Origin: SAR324 cluster bacterium
GTDB lineage: Bacteria; SAR324; NAC60-12
Reading direction: 5' to 3'
Assembly (NCBI GenBank): GCA_015231885.1
Contig: JADGAT010000003.1
Location: forward strand, 1-57,934
DNA: 57,934 bases
A program made the translations under genes and the position numbers. The stretch's first letter is position 1, and every line of letters begins with the position of its first letter. Below, one piece after another: positions 34,907-44,252 of the stretch. The notes beneath the pieces are model-generated. The model ran no database searches and was not told the DNA's origin. It saw nothing but the letters and a program-made list of their open reading frames with translations.

Positions 34907-36424
34907 TTAACGCCCCACGACATAGGACAATAGGCGCTGAGTCGAAGTAGCTCCCACCAGCTTTCCTTTTTTAAGAATAGGCAGGTGTTGACGGTTTGCT
35001 ATTTCCATTTGGTGGAACGCAAACGCGATGGAATCATTCATATCGATTGTCATAGGATTAGCAAGCATGACTTCCGTAATCGACACCTTTTCAAGATCCA
35101 GATCATGCCCAATAATTTTTTTAGCAATATCTTCGTCCGTAAACATACCTAAGAGCTTTTCATCTTCCACAACATAAGCAGCTCCCTGATTTCTTTCATG
35201 CATCAATCGAATGGCGTGGGCCACACTATCCGATGGAGCAACAATAATAGGCACAGGCGGTCGCAGGCTGCTGACGGCATTTTCCATTAAACCGGTTTGC
35301 CAGATTCCCTGCGGTGCTTTTTCCTCCACACCAAGATCTTGTCTAAAATCATCAATACCCCCCAGATCTTTATCAATTTGAGTTGCCCCAATTTCCCAGA
35401 CGTGACCACTATGGAGTAATTTTTTCAAATCTCCGGGGCCTTTTAATTGAATTTGTTCTTCAACCTTTGCTGTCAACAAATCTTCATACGTATCTCGCTC
35501 CGCTTTATAGATCACTCCCATAGGCACCGGAAAATCGGGATAATCCAATTGACAAAGTATGTGTGCAATCACAGGGTTGGTGACATCATGAACAACAAGG
35601 TCCGATTCTGTGATCCCATTTCCGAGTGTGACAACTTCCGGCATGAACTGATTGAGGAGAATGCCCTTGTCTTTGTCTTTTCCAAAAATGAGAGGTTGTC
35701 CGTGTTCAAGCAGCAAAATACGCTCATCTCGTACGGTTCTTTCACTGACATGATTAAAAGCGCCATCATTGAAAATGAGACAATTTTGATAAATTTCTAC
35801 AAAGGAAGTGCCTCTGTGGGCATGCGCTTCTTTGAAAATACTTTGCAGTCCTTTCGGATCACCATCCAGCATCCTGCCAAGAAAGGTGCAGCCCGTTCCA
35901 AAAGCCAGGCGCAGAGGATGCATGGGCGGTTCCACAGTACCATAAGGGGTTGTTTTTGTAATTTTTCCCTGCTCCGAAGTCGGAGAATATTGTCCCTTGG
36001 TCAACCCGTAAATTCGGTTATTCAACAATAAAATATTAATATCCAGATTACGACGTAGTATGTGAATCAGGTGGTTTCCTCCAATACTGAGCCCATCCCC
36101 ATCTCCTGTAACAAGCCAAACGGATAACTCAGGGCGGCTTATTTTCAATCCTGTGGCAGCAGCAGGGGCCCTTCCGTGAATTGTATGGAACCCGTAGGTA
36201 TCCATATAATAAGGAAATCGGCTGGAGCAGCCTATTCCAGAGAAAAACACAATGTTTTCTTTAGGAACTCCCAACTCCGGCATCACTTTTTGTACATTTG
36301 CCAAAACTGAATAATCTCCGCATCCTGGACACCATCGTACATTGACATCGGAAACAAAATCCGCTTTGGTCAGTTTGAGTTCCTTTTCAGGTTGATCATC
36401 CACTTTTTGTACTGTTTCTAACAT
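34907..36424 (-). CDS. korB: 2-oxoacid:ferredoxin oxidoreductase beta subunit fused to two CBS domains
   Basis: A 505-residue protein. Residues about 25-365 form the thiamine-diphosphate beta subunit, with RWCPGCGDYS, the GIGCSSRFPYY segment and GDGDGLSIGGNH for TPP/Mg binding. Residues 389-505 are two CBS domains, which bind adenine nucleotides or similar ligands in other proteins; ordinary KorB ends near residue 345. With KorA it oxidises a 2-oxoacid, most likely 2-oxoglutarate, to an acyl-CoA while reducing ferredoxin, or runs in reverse. ATG at 36424 has GAGGAG eight bases upstream and follows korA by ten bases. The substrate is inferred from overall similarity. Confidence 0.85.
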   Translation of the reverse strand: MLETVQKVDDQPEKELKLTKADFVSDVNVRWCPGCGDYSVLANVQKVMPELGVPKENIVFFSGIGCSSRFPYYMDTYGFHTIHGRAPAAATGLKISRPELSVWLVTGDGDGLSIGGNHLIHILRRNLDINILLLNNRIYGLTKGQYSPTSEQGKITKTTPYGTVEPPMHPLRLAFGTGCTFLGRMLDGDPKGLQSIFKEAHAHRGTSFVEIYQNCLIFNDGAFNHVSERTVRDERILLLEHGQPLIFGKDKDKGILLNQFMPEVVTLGNGITESDLVVHDVTNPVIAHILCQLDYPDFPVPMGVIYKAERDTYEDLLTAKVEEQIQLKGPGDLKKLLHSGHVWEIGATQIDKDLGGIDDFRQDLGVEEKAPQGIWQTGLMENAVSSLRPPVPIIVAPSDSVAHAIRLMHERNQGAAYVVEDEKLLGMFTDEDIAKKIIGHDLDLEKVSITEVMLANPMTIDMNDSIAFAFHQMEIANRQHLPILKKGKLVGATSTQRLLSYVVGR

Positions 36425-36434
36425 AGAAGGCTCC

Positions 36435-38288
36435 TCACAATAATTCGAGCATACGATCACGTAATTCTGTAATCAAAAAAGGTTTTCCCTGGACTTTACT
36501 AAATGAAATGGCCCCAACTAAATATTCTGATCGTAATACCTGGCACAGTTGGCCTCCATTCAACTCAGCAACCATGACTTTACTGAAACGTTTCAGAATA
36601 TCTCCTAAATTTTTCTGAAAAGGGTAGAGATAGCGCAAATGCACAGACGAAACCGATTTTCCTTCAGCACGCAATGAATCCACGGCTGAAGTCACAGCAC
36701 CATGGGTTCCACCCCAACTGATTACCAATAATTCGCCTTTATCTTCTCCGTTGACTTCCAGGAGTGGTATATCTTTAGCGATGCCGCGCACTTTTGCGGC
36801 TCGGGTATCTACCATTTGCTGATGATTCATGGCCTCATAACTCACATTACCGGTGATACTATCTTTTTCCAGTCCTCCTAAACGATGTTCCAATCCTGGT
36901 GTACCAGGCCTTGCCCATTTCCTTCCCAAGGTTTCTGGATCACGTGTATAAGGAGTGAATCCTTCAGGATTCTCCTCAAAATTTGGCTGCAAGTCTGGCA
37001 ATTCATTGACATCCGGCACCAACCATGGTTCTGCTCCATTGGCAAGGTAGCCATCTGACAATAAAATAACAGGAGTCATGTATTTGATAGCAATGCGAAA
37101 GGCTTCTATGGTCATATGAAAACAATCTCCTGGAGTCTGCGGTGCTACAACAGGAAGTGGGCACTCCCCATGTCGACCATAAATAGAAACCAGCAAATCT
37201 GCCTGCTCCGTTTTGGTAGGCAGTCCGGTGGAAGGACCCGCGCGCTGTACATCCACAATAACCATTGGCAATTCTGCCATCACACCAAGACTGATTCCTT
37301 CTCCTTTCAATAACAAACCGGGGCCACTCGTTGTGGTAATGGCCAACACGCCTGCAAAAGAAGCACCGACCGTAGAACAAATCGCTGCAATTTCATCTTC
37401 TGCCTGAAATGTTTTGATACCAAAATTTTGATGCTTAGCCACCTCGTGCAAAATATCGGTTGCAGGAGTAATTGGGTAACTGGAGAGTAATAATGGTGTT
37501 TTTGCTTGCACTGCGGCAGCAACACATCCCAGTGAAATAGCCTGGTTTCCTGTTATTTGGCGATACACGCCTGGAGCTAGGGTCGCAGGCCTGACTTTAT
37601 AATGGTCCGTAAACAATTCCACCGTGTCGGCATAGTTGTAACCGGATTGTAATGCGGATTTATTGGCTTCTGCTACCTCAGGACGTTTATTAAATTTGCT
37701 TTCAAGCCAAGAAAGAGTGTGGTTTAGCGGCCGATCGAACAACCAGAAGACCACTCCCAACGCATACATATTTTTACATTTTTCTGCCAGTTTCTTGGAT
37801 ATTCCACTCTTTTCAACAGCTTTTAAAGTGAGGCTAGACAATGGGATTTTAACCACACGATACTTATCCAGTTCCCCTGTTTCTAAAGGGTTTTCTGTAT
37901 ACGTGGCTTTTTTAAGATCATTTTTTGAAAAAGCATCTGAATTAATAATCAGAATCCCCCCCTCTTCCACACTGGGTAGATTCACCTTCAATGCAGCAGG
38001 ATTCATTGCGACCAAAACATGAATAACATCCCCTGGCGTACGAATATCGTAGCTGGAAAAACTGAGTTGAAATCCAGAAACTCCAGGCAATGTTCCTGCA
38101 GGAGCTCTAATTTCAGAAGGGTAATCAGGAAACGTATTGACATCATTGCCAACTAAGGTGGAAGTCGAAGTAAACTGGTCTCCGGTAATTTGCATTCCGT
38201 CTCCAGAATCTCCTGCAAAAAGAATAGTAACTGTTTCAAGTTCTTTACGCGAAACAGAAGGACGTTTAGCGGTTGCTACTTGTTCCAT
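36435..38288 (-). CDS. korA: 2-oxoacid:ferredoxin oxidoreductase alpha subunit (gamma-alpha fusion)
   Basis: A 617-residue protein: an N-terminal gamma domain (ILFAGDSGDGMQITGDQF, about residues 24-200) fused to the alpha domain with GNQAISLGCVAAAV, the PITPATDI segment and TSGPGLLLKGEG. This is the KorA/OorA-type arrangement. It pairs with the downstream KorB-CBS. No ferredoxin-like delta subunit is encoded beside it, so an external ferredoxin is needed. The start has a GCAGG-like site. Confidence 0.9.
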   Translation of the reverse strand: MEQVATAKRPSVSRKELETVTILFAGDSGDGMQITGDQFTSTSTLVGNDVNTFPDYPSEIRAPAGTLPGVSGFQLSFSSYDIRTPGDVIHVLVAMNPAALKVNLPSVEEGGILIINSDAFSKNDLKKATYTENPLETGELDKYRVVKIPLSSLTLKAVEKSGISKKLAEKCKNMYALGVVFWLFDRPLNHTLSWLESKFNKRPEVAEANKSALQSGYNYADTVELFTDHYKVRPATLAPGVYRQITGNQAISLGCVAAAVQAKTPLLLSSYPITPATDILHEVAKHQNFGIKTFQAEDEIAAICSTVGASFAGVLAITTTSGPGLLLKGEGISLGVMAELPMVIVDVQRAGPSTGLPTKTEQADLLVSIYGRHGECPLPVVAPQTPGDCFHMTIEAFRIAIKYMTPVILLSDGYLANGAEPWLVPDVNELPDLQPNFEENPEGFTPYTRDPETLGRKWARPGTPGLEHRLGGLEKDSITGNVSYEAMNHQQMVDTRAAKVRGIAKDIPLLEVNGEDKGELLVISWGGTHGAVTSAVDSLRAEGKSVSSVHLRYLYPFQKNLGDILKRFSKVMVAELNGGQLCQVLRSEYLVGAISFSKVQGKPFLITELRDRMLELL

Positions 38289-38340
38289 ATTGTAACCTGC
38301 ATAAAACTATTGAGAGAAATTGTGAAAAATAATAATGCCA

Positions 38341-38823
38341 TCATGCTCCTTCAGCCGTTGTGATGGCTTGATTCGGATCTGGAGGATGATTATAAACTTC
38401 TGTCGGAAAATGAGCAGAAATATGGCTGATCAATACTCGTGCCGTCGCCACTGCAGCAATTTTTCCTTCACCATCTACAATAGGCACCGTGCGTTGAAAT
38501 TCTGAATTCATCAGTTCAATGGCTTCTCGCAAGGTCGCCCCCAAAGTTAATGATCTTGGGTTGGTAGACATTGCTGTTTCAATGGGTGAGTTCAAATTCA
38601 CACCTGTCAGAGCCAAGCGGTGCATAGCATTTCGTTGTGTCAACATTCCAACCGGTTTGCCGCCATCCACAATAACGGCTGGAGACACTTTGGGGGGATT
38701 GTTGGTTTTCATTTTCTCAATAGTGTCAATAATCGGCGTGGATTTTTCGACAGCAACAAATGGTTCCAAATCCACTTCCTTGAGGGTTTGATTGTCGAGT
38801 ATGGTTTCAATATCAATAGCCAT
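38341..38823 (-). CDS. CBS-domain pair protein preceding korAB
   Basis: A 160-residue soluble protein made of two CBS domains (about 20-70 and 75-140). The second shows NSEFQRTVPIVDGEGKI and VATARVLISH. ATG 38823 has AAAGGA upstream. korA starts 52 bases after it ends, so it is probably co-transcribed and may regulate the enzyme together with the CBS tail of KorB, perhaps by sensing AMP/ATP. This role is inferred from position. Confidence 0.8.
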   Translation of the reverse strand: MAIDIETILDNQTLKEVDLEPFVAVEKSTPIIDTIEKMKTNNPPKVSPAVIVDGGKPVGMLTQRNAMHRLALTGVNLNSPIETAMSTNPRSLTLGATLREAIELMNSEFQRTVPIVDGEGKIAAVATARVLISHISAHFPTEVYNHPPDPNQAITTAEGA

Positions 38824-39207
38824 AAGCCTTTTCCTTTGTCGTTGAGGACAAATACCCCATGAATATATCCTACATCTAATTTCAAAGTTGTCTCTCTTCA
38901 GATCCCGCTAACAAGTCCAAGATTTGATAATCATTCTGATATGTCAGTCTATTCTACACAAAAACAACACCAATACAATCACAATGTAGATAGAGCAACT
39001 TTTTAAGAAAGATCTAAATTTTAAAGGGCAACGAATAACAAAATTGACAGAAAAAATCAATTTATATAGGCACTTATCTGGCAAAATACCTTTATTTATT
39101 TTTTGAAAAACCTTAAACTGATGACCATCTTACAATCATTTATTTACTAACACAGTAGTGCAAATCGTTATCTACATCGCTTTTATCTTATAAACTGAAG
39201 GCATTCA
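38824..39207. promoter_or_regulatory. 384-base divergent intergenic region (kor operon / coaD)
   Basis: No credible gene is present in this AT-rich stretch. On the plus strand TTGACA at 39044-39049 and TATAGG at 39065-39070, with 15-base spacing, form a weak promoter candidate for coaD. Its distance of about 140 bases from the ATG implies a long leader. No clear minus-strand promoter or riboswitch was recognised. Confidence 0.3.
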
Positions 39208-39714
39208 ATGAGCAAAAAAACCACAGCTGTTTATCCAATAAGTGCCAATCCGCCAACATGGGGGCATGCCAATATTCTCCACCGTGCCTCATCTTATTTT
39301 GATCATATCTATTGGGCTGCCGCGGTCAATCCTAAGAAGCAGTACCTGTTCGCTCCGGAAAAACGAATACAGATGATGCAGGAGTACGTAAACTACTATC
39401 AATTGGACAATGTTTCCATTGGTTCTTACAGTGGAGCGACCGTGAGGTATGCCGAAGCAATAAATGCTCAGTTGATTGTTAAAGGCCTCAGGAGCACAGC
39501 TGATTTTCAAGGAGAGTTTGAACAGGCAACTGGTAATTTGGGGATGAACCCCAATATAGAAACTTTTTTCATGTTTGCCCATCCTAATTTATCTGCTATA
39601 AGCTCTAGCCTAGTGAGAGAAATAGCCCTATTGGGCGAAAATATTGAGCCATATGTATTAAAATCAGTTGCTGAGATAGTCCGTAAAATCATTGAGCAGC
39701 ACAACAATCCCTAA
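39208..39714 (+). CDS. coaD: Phosphopantetheine adenylyltransferase
   Basis: A 168-residue nucleotidyltransferase of CoA synthesis, joining ATP and 4'-phosphopantetheine to dephospho-CoA. Present are TWGH at 17-20 (T-x-G-H motif), VKGLRSTADF (91-100) and ISSSLVRE (131-138), the ATP-binding C-terminal motif. The usual GTFDP stretch before the T-x-G-H motif reads ISANP, a notable divergence. The next gene follows on the same strand after a 49-base gap. Confidence 0.8.
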   Translation: MSKKTTAVYPISANPPTWGHANILHRASSYFDHIYWAAAVNPKKQYLFAPEKRIQMMQEYVNYYQLDNVSIGSYSGATVRYAEAINAQLIVKGLRSTADFQGEFEQATGNLGMNPNIETFFMFAHPNLSAISSSLVREIALLGENIEPYVLKSVAEIVRKIIEQHNNP

Positions 39715-39763
39715 TGGATCAACTTGTGAAAACTTTTCTTTTCATATAAACACCTGTAGCAAT

Positions 39764-40474
39764 ATGAACACCCCTCTAACTGAAATTAAATTATTTTTTA
39801 CCACATCGTCCGCCTTTTTTCTTGCACTCTCGCTACTCTCTTCTGATTTTTACGATCCCACCTTGTTTCATCAATTACATCCGATGGGAAGTATTCAAAA
39901 TTGGTGTGGAATTTTTGGTGCTCTAACAGGCGGGACACTCGTTGAACTATTTGGTCCTGCCTCTCTTTTGATTCCCTGGTTTGTTTTCAAGCTTCCCTAT
40001 ACATCAAAAAGCAGGATCCACCATATATCAACAGGGTATTATGCTTTTGTCACCATCCTTACTATTTCTATTGCTCAAGCCCTATGGTGGCCACAACACT
40101 ATACCAATTCTTCAAATTTTAGTTTTTTGCTGCATTCAGGACATGTTGGAATCTTAGGAGGGCAATGGTTACAACAAATATTTCATACGTTTGTTGTAAA
40201 TACTCTGGTTGGAGCAGTATTGATTTTTTGTATTGTGAAAATCTTTGATGAGCTGCCTATTAGAATACTAATTTACGGTATTATTACGATTAGTTTGTTT
40301 CTCCCGATCTATGTGGCCAGACAAATACAAATTCTTATTAGACATGGTTACCAGTGGGCCAACTCTACTATTTCAGCATTAAGAGGTCGCTCTAATCAAC
40401 CAATTGCTTTCATGCCTCCAAAAAAATTTGAGGAAGATTCATCCCCTGCCCCTGTTGTGGAAAAAGAACCCTAA
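39764..40474 (+). CDS. Orphan FtsK N-terminal-like four-helix membrane protein
   Basis: A 236-residue membrane protein. Four or five helices carry the pattern seen in the FtsK_4TM domain: NWCGIFGALTGGTLVELFGPASLLIP and GHVGILGGQWLQQ. The FtsK linker, motor and gamma domains are absent: after the helices come only about 45 soluble residues, Pro/Glu-rich. In FtsK this domain anchors the DNA translocase at the septum. A stand-alone version could be a septal membrane anchor or part of a split FtsK. I use ATG 39764, since the upstream TTG at 39692 overlaps coaD. Confidence 0.65.
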   Translation: MNTPLTEIKLFFTTSSAFFLALSLLSSDFYDPTLFHQLHPMGSIQNWCGIFGALTGGTLVELFGPASLLIPWFVFKLPYTSKSRIHHISTGYYAFVTILTISIAQALWWPQHYTNSSNFSFLLHSGHVGILGGQWLQQIFHTFVVNTLVGAVLIFCIVKIFDELPIRILIYGIITISLFLPIYVARQIQILIRHGYQWANSTISALRGRSNQPIAFMPPKKFEEDSSPAPVVEKEP

Positions 40475-40597
40475 CTTACTTTGAGGAAAAGTTATTTCCA
40501 TATCGCTGGAAAAAAATTTAAGTTTTTTACTCAATTACCGATGATTGCATTAAATGTTAAGGAAGGCGAAAATAATAAAATGTGAAAGTTACTCAGG

Positions 40598-40680
40598 ATT
40601 TTCATCGAGATTCAAGGCGTTTTATCGGGCGCATAGCTTGCTATGTCACCGGTAAAGCAACGCAGAAGATCGTTGAAAAT
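40598..40680. repeat. Large imperfect palindrome (MITE/REP-like)
   Basis: Two arms of about 40 bases are imperfect inverted repeats centred at 40638. The left arm starts ATTTTCATCGAGATTC; the reverse complement of the right arm starts ATTTTCAACGATCTTC. The centre CATAGC-TT-GCTATG is perfect. It lies in the 298-base gap before the LRR gene, outside any gene. Shape and length fit a short palindromic mobile element, or a structured RNA element if transcribed. No second copy was spotted in the window. Confidence 0.6.
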
Positions 40681-40772
40681 ACAAGTAGATTTGCTAAGTT
40701 ATTGTTTGAGCATTCCTAAGTAGAACAGCAAAAAATATCCGGTATTTGGAAAAAAAGAGAGGCTATTCACCA

Positions 40773-43700
40773 ATGAAATATTTTAAAACAGGATTGATTG
40801 TATTCGTATGCTTCATTGCTCTCATGATATCTGGATGCAATAGTCAAGAGGAGCCAGAAGAAGAGAAAGATTCCACACAAGAGAACACTAGCCAAAGTAG
40901 TGGAAACGCCATCACGATTTCTGACGAAAATTTCAACATGTGTTTACGCCAACTTGTCGAACCCCTTCGCCCCCAGGATGGCTTAGCATTGGACGAACCC
41001 ATCACAGAAGAATTAGCCGCTGAAGTGACTGAAATCAACTGTGCGTACTCAACCCTGAACAGTGTAGTTGCACGTCAAATTGCAGCAGAGGTTGGTAAAA
41101 TCACAAATACCAATGGACTGGAACACTTTGTAAATCTAAAGACACTTGATTTCAGTGGCCATCAGCTCACCAGTGCTTCTTTAGACAGCCTCACTCAACT
41201 CACTTCACTGGCATTGTCAAACAATCAAATCACGAGTATTGGTGTAAGTCTTCTTTCAGAACTGATTTCCCTAGATTTATCCAATAACCAGATCAGCGAG
41301 ATTGAAGTAAATTCACTCACCCAACTTACTTCACTGGCATTGTCAAACAATCAAATCAGCAGCATCGATTTATCGTCCTTGAATGATCTCACTTCACTGG
41401 CATTGTCAAACAATCAAATCAGCAGCATCGATTTGAGCAGGCAATACACATTACAAAAACTCGAACTGTGGAACAACAACCTCACCAACATCAATTTAAG
41501 CAATCTAACCAACTTGAAAAGTCTGAACCTTTCCAACAATCAGCTCACCTCCATTGATAATTTGAGCAGTTTGAGTAAATTAACAGAGCTCCAACTGTGG
41601 AGCAATCAATTAAGTTCAATTGATTTAGCCAATCTTTCCAAATTGAGCAGCCTCAATTTATCCAATAATAGCCTTTCTAGCATCACTAATTTAGATGGAT
41701 TGACCAGTCTGCAATCAATCAACCTCTCTAACAATAAATTCATCAGCATCAATTTTTCAGGATTGACAAATATCACGCATCTCAATATCTCCAATAACCA
41801 ACTTACCAGCATTAGCGGCTTGGGAAAGCTGAGCAAGCTTCAATTATTCTTTGCCTCAGGAAATTCCAATCTCGATTGCGATGGACTGAATCTTTCCGAT
41901 GATTTAATCAATTCAGGAAATTGTGATAATCTGACCATCATTGGAGATTTAACACAAGCAAGCTACCCTGATACTTCAAGCACCTTCACCCAGTTTGATT
42001 ATGAAGGCTTAAAAACCTATCATGTTCCAACGGGAATGGTATCGAGTAACACGCCTGGTTCCAGTTTTACAACTGGGTACTCTTCCCAATTCAACCCTTC
42101 TGCCAATACGAGCAAAATAACCTCATTAGCAGGCAACACCTATCTGGGTGTCGCAAATAACGGATACGAAAATGATGTGGTCGAGCTTTCATTCACAGCC
42201 GTACAAGATGCAAAATATTTCATTAGGATTAAAGATGGAGTGGGGGATAGTGTTGCTACGGCTAATTATACGATGGAAGCTGGAAAAAACCGCGCCGCCC
42301 TGGCAACTACCAATTTAAATTCTGAATTGGAAAAAAGCATTCAATTCACGGCAAACTCCACTGCAATGAAAATTTGGTTCAATGGCATGGACAGCAACTA
42401 TTCGGTGGAAGTCATTCCTGCTAACGACTTTGGCGATGCCATCCTGATTCAAAAAGCAACCTTGACCTTAAAGGACAACATTCCTCCCATGATCAACATC
42501 CAAGATTCAACGGCAGACCTTACCTCTGCAGGAACTGCTGGTATCTCAAGTACTACTTCTTCAATTGCCTATCCTTTATTTGACCTCAATGCACGATACT
42601 ATGTAAACGGGACACGAGATAACTCCACCACCTACCTGGACCGCCCCCTATTAGGAAATCAAAATTCTTCCACTTATGCAACTTATAGCTCTGGAAGAAC
42701 AGACCAGTATTACACTGCTAAAGATTATGCACAATGGAATAGCAACGCTACTCCTGCCCGCAGTTTTTCGCTAGACATGACCGAAGCACTGGCAAGTTTA
42801 ACGGCAACAATAAGCATTCGGAATAATTCTAATACAAGCTCTACTTTAGCCGATACCACAAATGGGATCACAAGTGTCAGTGTCTCATCTAACGGAAATA
42901 CCCACACGCTCACTTTGGGACTTGGTGACTGGAGAACAATTACTAATAACTCATTCCTTGATATCAGTGGCATTCAGGACTCTGCCGGCAATGATGCCGG
43001 TACAACAACAGGAATAAAATTTATCGACAAAACGCCGCCATTGGCCATTGCAATGACTGCCAGTGGAGCCGTATTGAGCATTGCATTTGACCAACCCATC
43101 GCCGCGTTGGCATCGACCAATTACAGTACATCGACCGCAACGACCGTGATGCATATCATTGGGCAAGCCTATTATTCAGGAGGCATGTTTAACAACATTG
43201 CAACAACAGTCAGCTATGATGTGTATGTACAAACGACTGGTGATGTGACAGTTGATCGAAACCTGATATATCAAGATCCCTATGGAAACAGCTTGGCATC
43301 AGGCGCAAACCAACAAGCGGATGTCTCGCTATCTACGACCAATAACCAATCGACTTTAACCATTACCGTCAGTGATACCACAGTCAGCGGTACATCTTAT
43401 ACAGATACCAATGTGAACATGGGGGCCTATTTTTCTCCATTACAGTTTAGCCAGAGTGGAAGTGTCGGCTTTCCAGATGTTTATGCGTCATTTGCCACTT
43501 TAAAGGATGAAAACGGCAATACATGGGGCGGTATAATTGGGTCAGCTAATGCTTATGTCGCGCCAAGTGCTATTGCTTCCAGTAATATTTTGCTAGTGCC
43601 TTTGATTATTGCCTCAGATGCAACACCACCCAAAATCGCGTCAACAGGAATTGTACAGCGCACTTCCTCCAGCAATCTTGGTTTTTCAGCATCTAACAGC

Positions 43701-44213
43701 TTAATAGACTTAGGTGGCAACGGATCTAGCGCAATTTTAGCAATTGCTCACACAGGTATTTCTGTAGGCACAGGTGATCCTGATAATAATTCCTACAGAA
43801 TTAACGGAACCAGTGGTACAGGCCATATAGCATCATCAGATAATGTCTGGTCTATTGGAGATAGCAATGACTCCAGTACAACCGAAATTTATAAAATTTT
43901 AGTGATGTTCAATGAAGCAATTGTTTGTAACAGTTGTACCCTGACAGCAAGCAATACAACAAAATACGAAACATCATCCCCTACACCAGTCAACAGTCGT
44001 AACAATACCAGTACCACGCTTCTTGGAAGTTCTTCTAATACGCTGCTATTGACCTTTCAATTGAATGCCTCTCAAATCGCAGACTCTGCTGATTCAATCA
44101 TAGTGTCTGGGGTAGAGGATACCTCTGGTAACACCACAACCGATTTTACCATCAAGTTGTCTACCACGGCTGGATCTGGGATCATTGTCACTCCAACCAG
44201 TGCTGTTTATTAA
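40773..44213 (+). CDS. Giant LRR lipoprotein, Ser/Thr/Asn-rich
   Basis: A 1146-residue predicted lipoprotein with lipobox ISGC (Cys22). After an acidic linker, a leucine-rich repeat region spans about residues 90-345, built of roughly 21-residue units (LTSLALSNNQISSIDLSS type, SDS22/internalin-like). The remaining 800 residues are beta-rich modules very high in Ser, Thr and Asn, with DTTPP/DKTPP-type joins as in cadherin-like or Ig-like bacterial surface proteins. It is probably displayed on the outer membrane as an adhesin. ATG 40773 has AGAGAGG upstream. The next gene, a GT-C enzyme, starts 39 bases downstream. Confidence 0.75.
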   Translation: MKYFKTGLIVFVCFIALMISGCNSQEEPEEEKDSTQENTSQSSGNAITISDENFNMCLRQLVEPLRPQDGLALDEPITEELAAEVTEINCAYSTLNSVVARQIAAEVGKITNTNGLEHFVNLKTLDFSGHQLTSASLDSLTQLTSLALSNNQITSIGVSLLSELISLDLSNNQISEIEVNSLTQLTSLALSNNQISSIDLSSLNDLTSLALSNNQISSIDLSRQYTLQKLELWNNNLTNINLSNLTNLKSLNLSNNQLTSIDNLSSLSKLTELQLWSNQLSSIDLANLSKLSSLNLSNNSLSSITNLDGLTSLQSINLSNNKFISINFSGLTNITHLNISNNQLTSISGLGKLSKLQLFFASGNSNLDCDGLNLSDDLINSGNCDNLTIIGDLTQASYPDTSSTFTQFDYEGLKTYHVPTGMVSSNTPGSSFTTGYSSQFNPSANTSKITSLAGNTYLGVANNGYENDVVELSFTAVQDAKYFIRIKDGVGDSVATANYTMEAGKNRAALATTNLNSELEKSIQFTANSTAMKIWFNGMDSNYSVEVIPANDFGDAILIQKATLTLKDNIPPMINIQDSTADLTSAGTAGISSTTSSIAYPLFDLNARYYVNGTRDNSTTYLDRPLLGNQNSSTYATYSSGRTDQYYTAKDYAQWNSNATPARSFSLDMTEALASLTATISIRNNSNTSSTLADTTNGITSVSVSSNGNTHTLTLGLGDWRTITNNSFLDISGIQDSAGNDAGTTTGIKFIDKTPPLAIAMTASGAVLSIAFDQPIAALASTNYSTSTATTVMHIIGQAYYSGGMFNNIATTVSYDVYVQTTGDVTVDRNLIYQDPYGNSLASGANQQADVSLSTTNNQSTLTITVSDTTVSGTSYTDTNVNMGAYFSPLQFSQSGSVGFPDVYASFATLKDENGNTWGGIIGSANAYVAPSAIASSNILLVPLIIASDATPPKIASTGIVQRTSSSNLGFSASNSLIDLGGNGSSAILAIAHTGISVGTGDPDNNSYRINGTSGTGHIASSDNVWSIGDSNDSSTTEIYKILVMFNEAIVCNSCTLTASNTTKYETSSPTPVNSRNNTSTTLLGSSSNTLLLTFQLNASQIADSADSIIVSGVEDTSGNTTTDFTIKLSTTAGSGIIVTPTSAVY
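41203..41434 (+). repeat. Exact DNA repeats inside the LRR gene
   Basis: A 43-base block is identical at 41329-41371 and 41392-41434, and 30 bases of it recur at 41203-41232. The spacing is 63 or 126 bases, one or two LRR units of 21 codons. Identity at third positions indicates recent duplication of LRR units by recombination or slippage. Confidence 0.85.
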
Positions 44214-44252
44214 ACAAACCGCTTGGAGAAAACTCACAAATGCACGCTTCTC

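Noticed and set aside
35447..36031. A 194-codon plus-strand open frame inside korB
   Set aside because: It is antisense to a clear KorB domain and its product resembles nothing.
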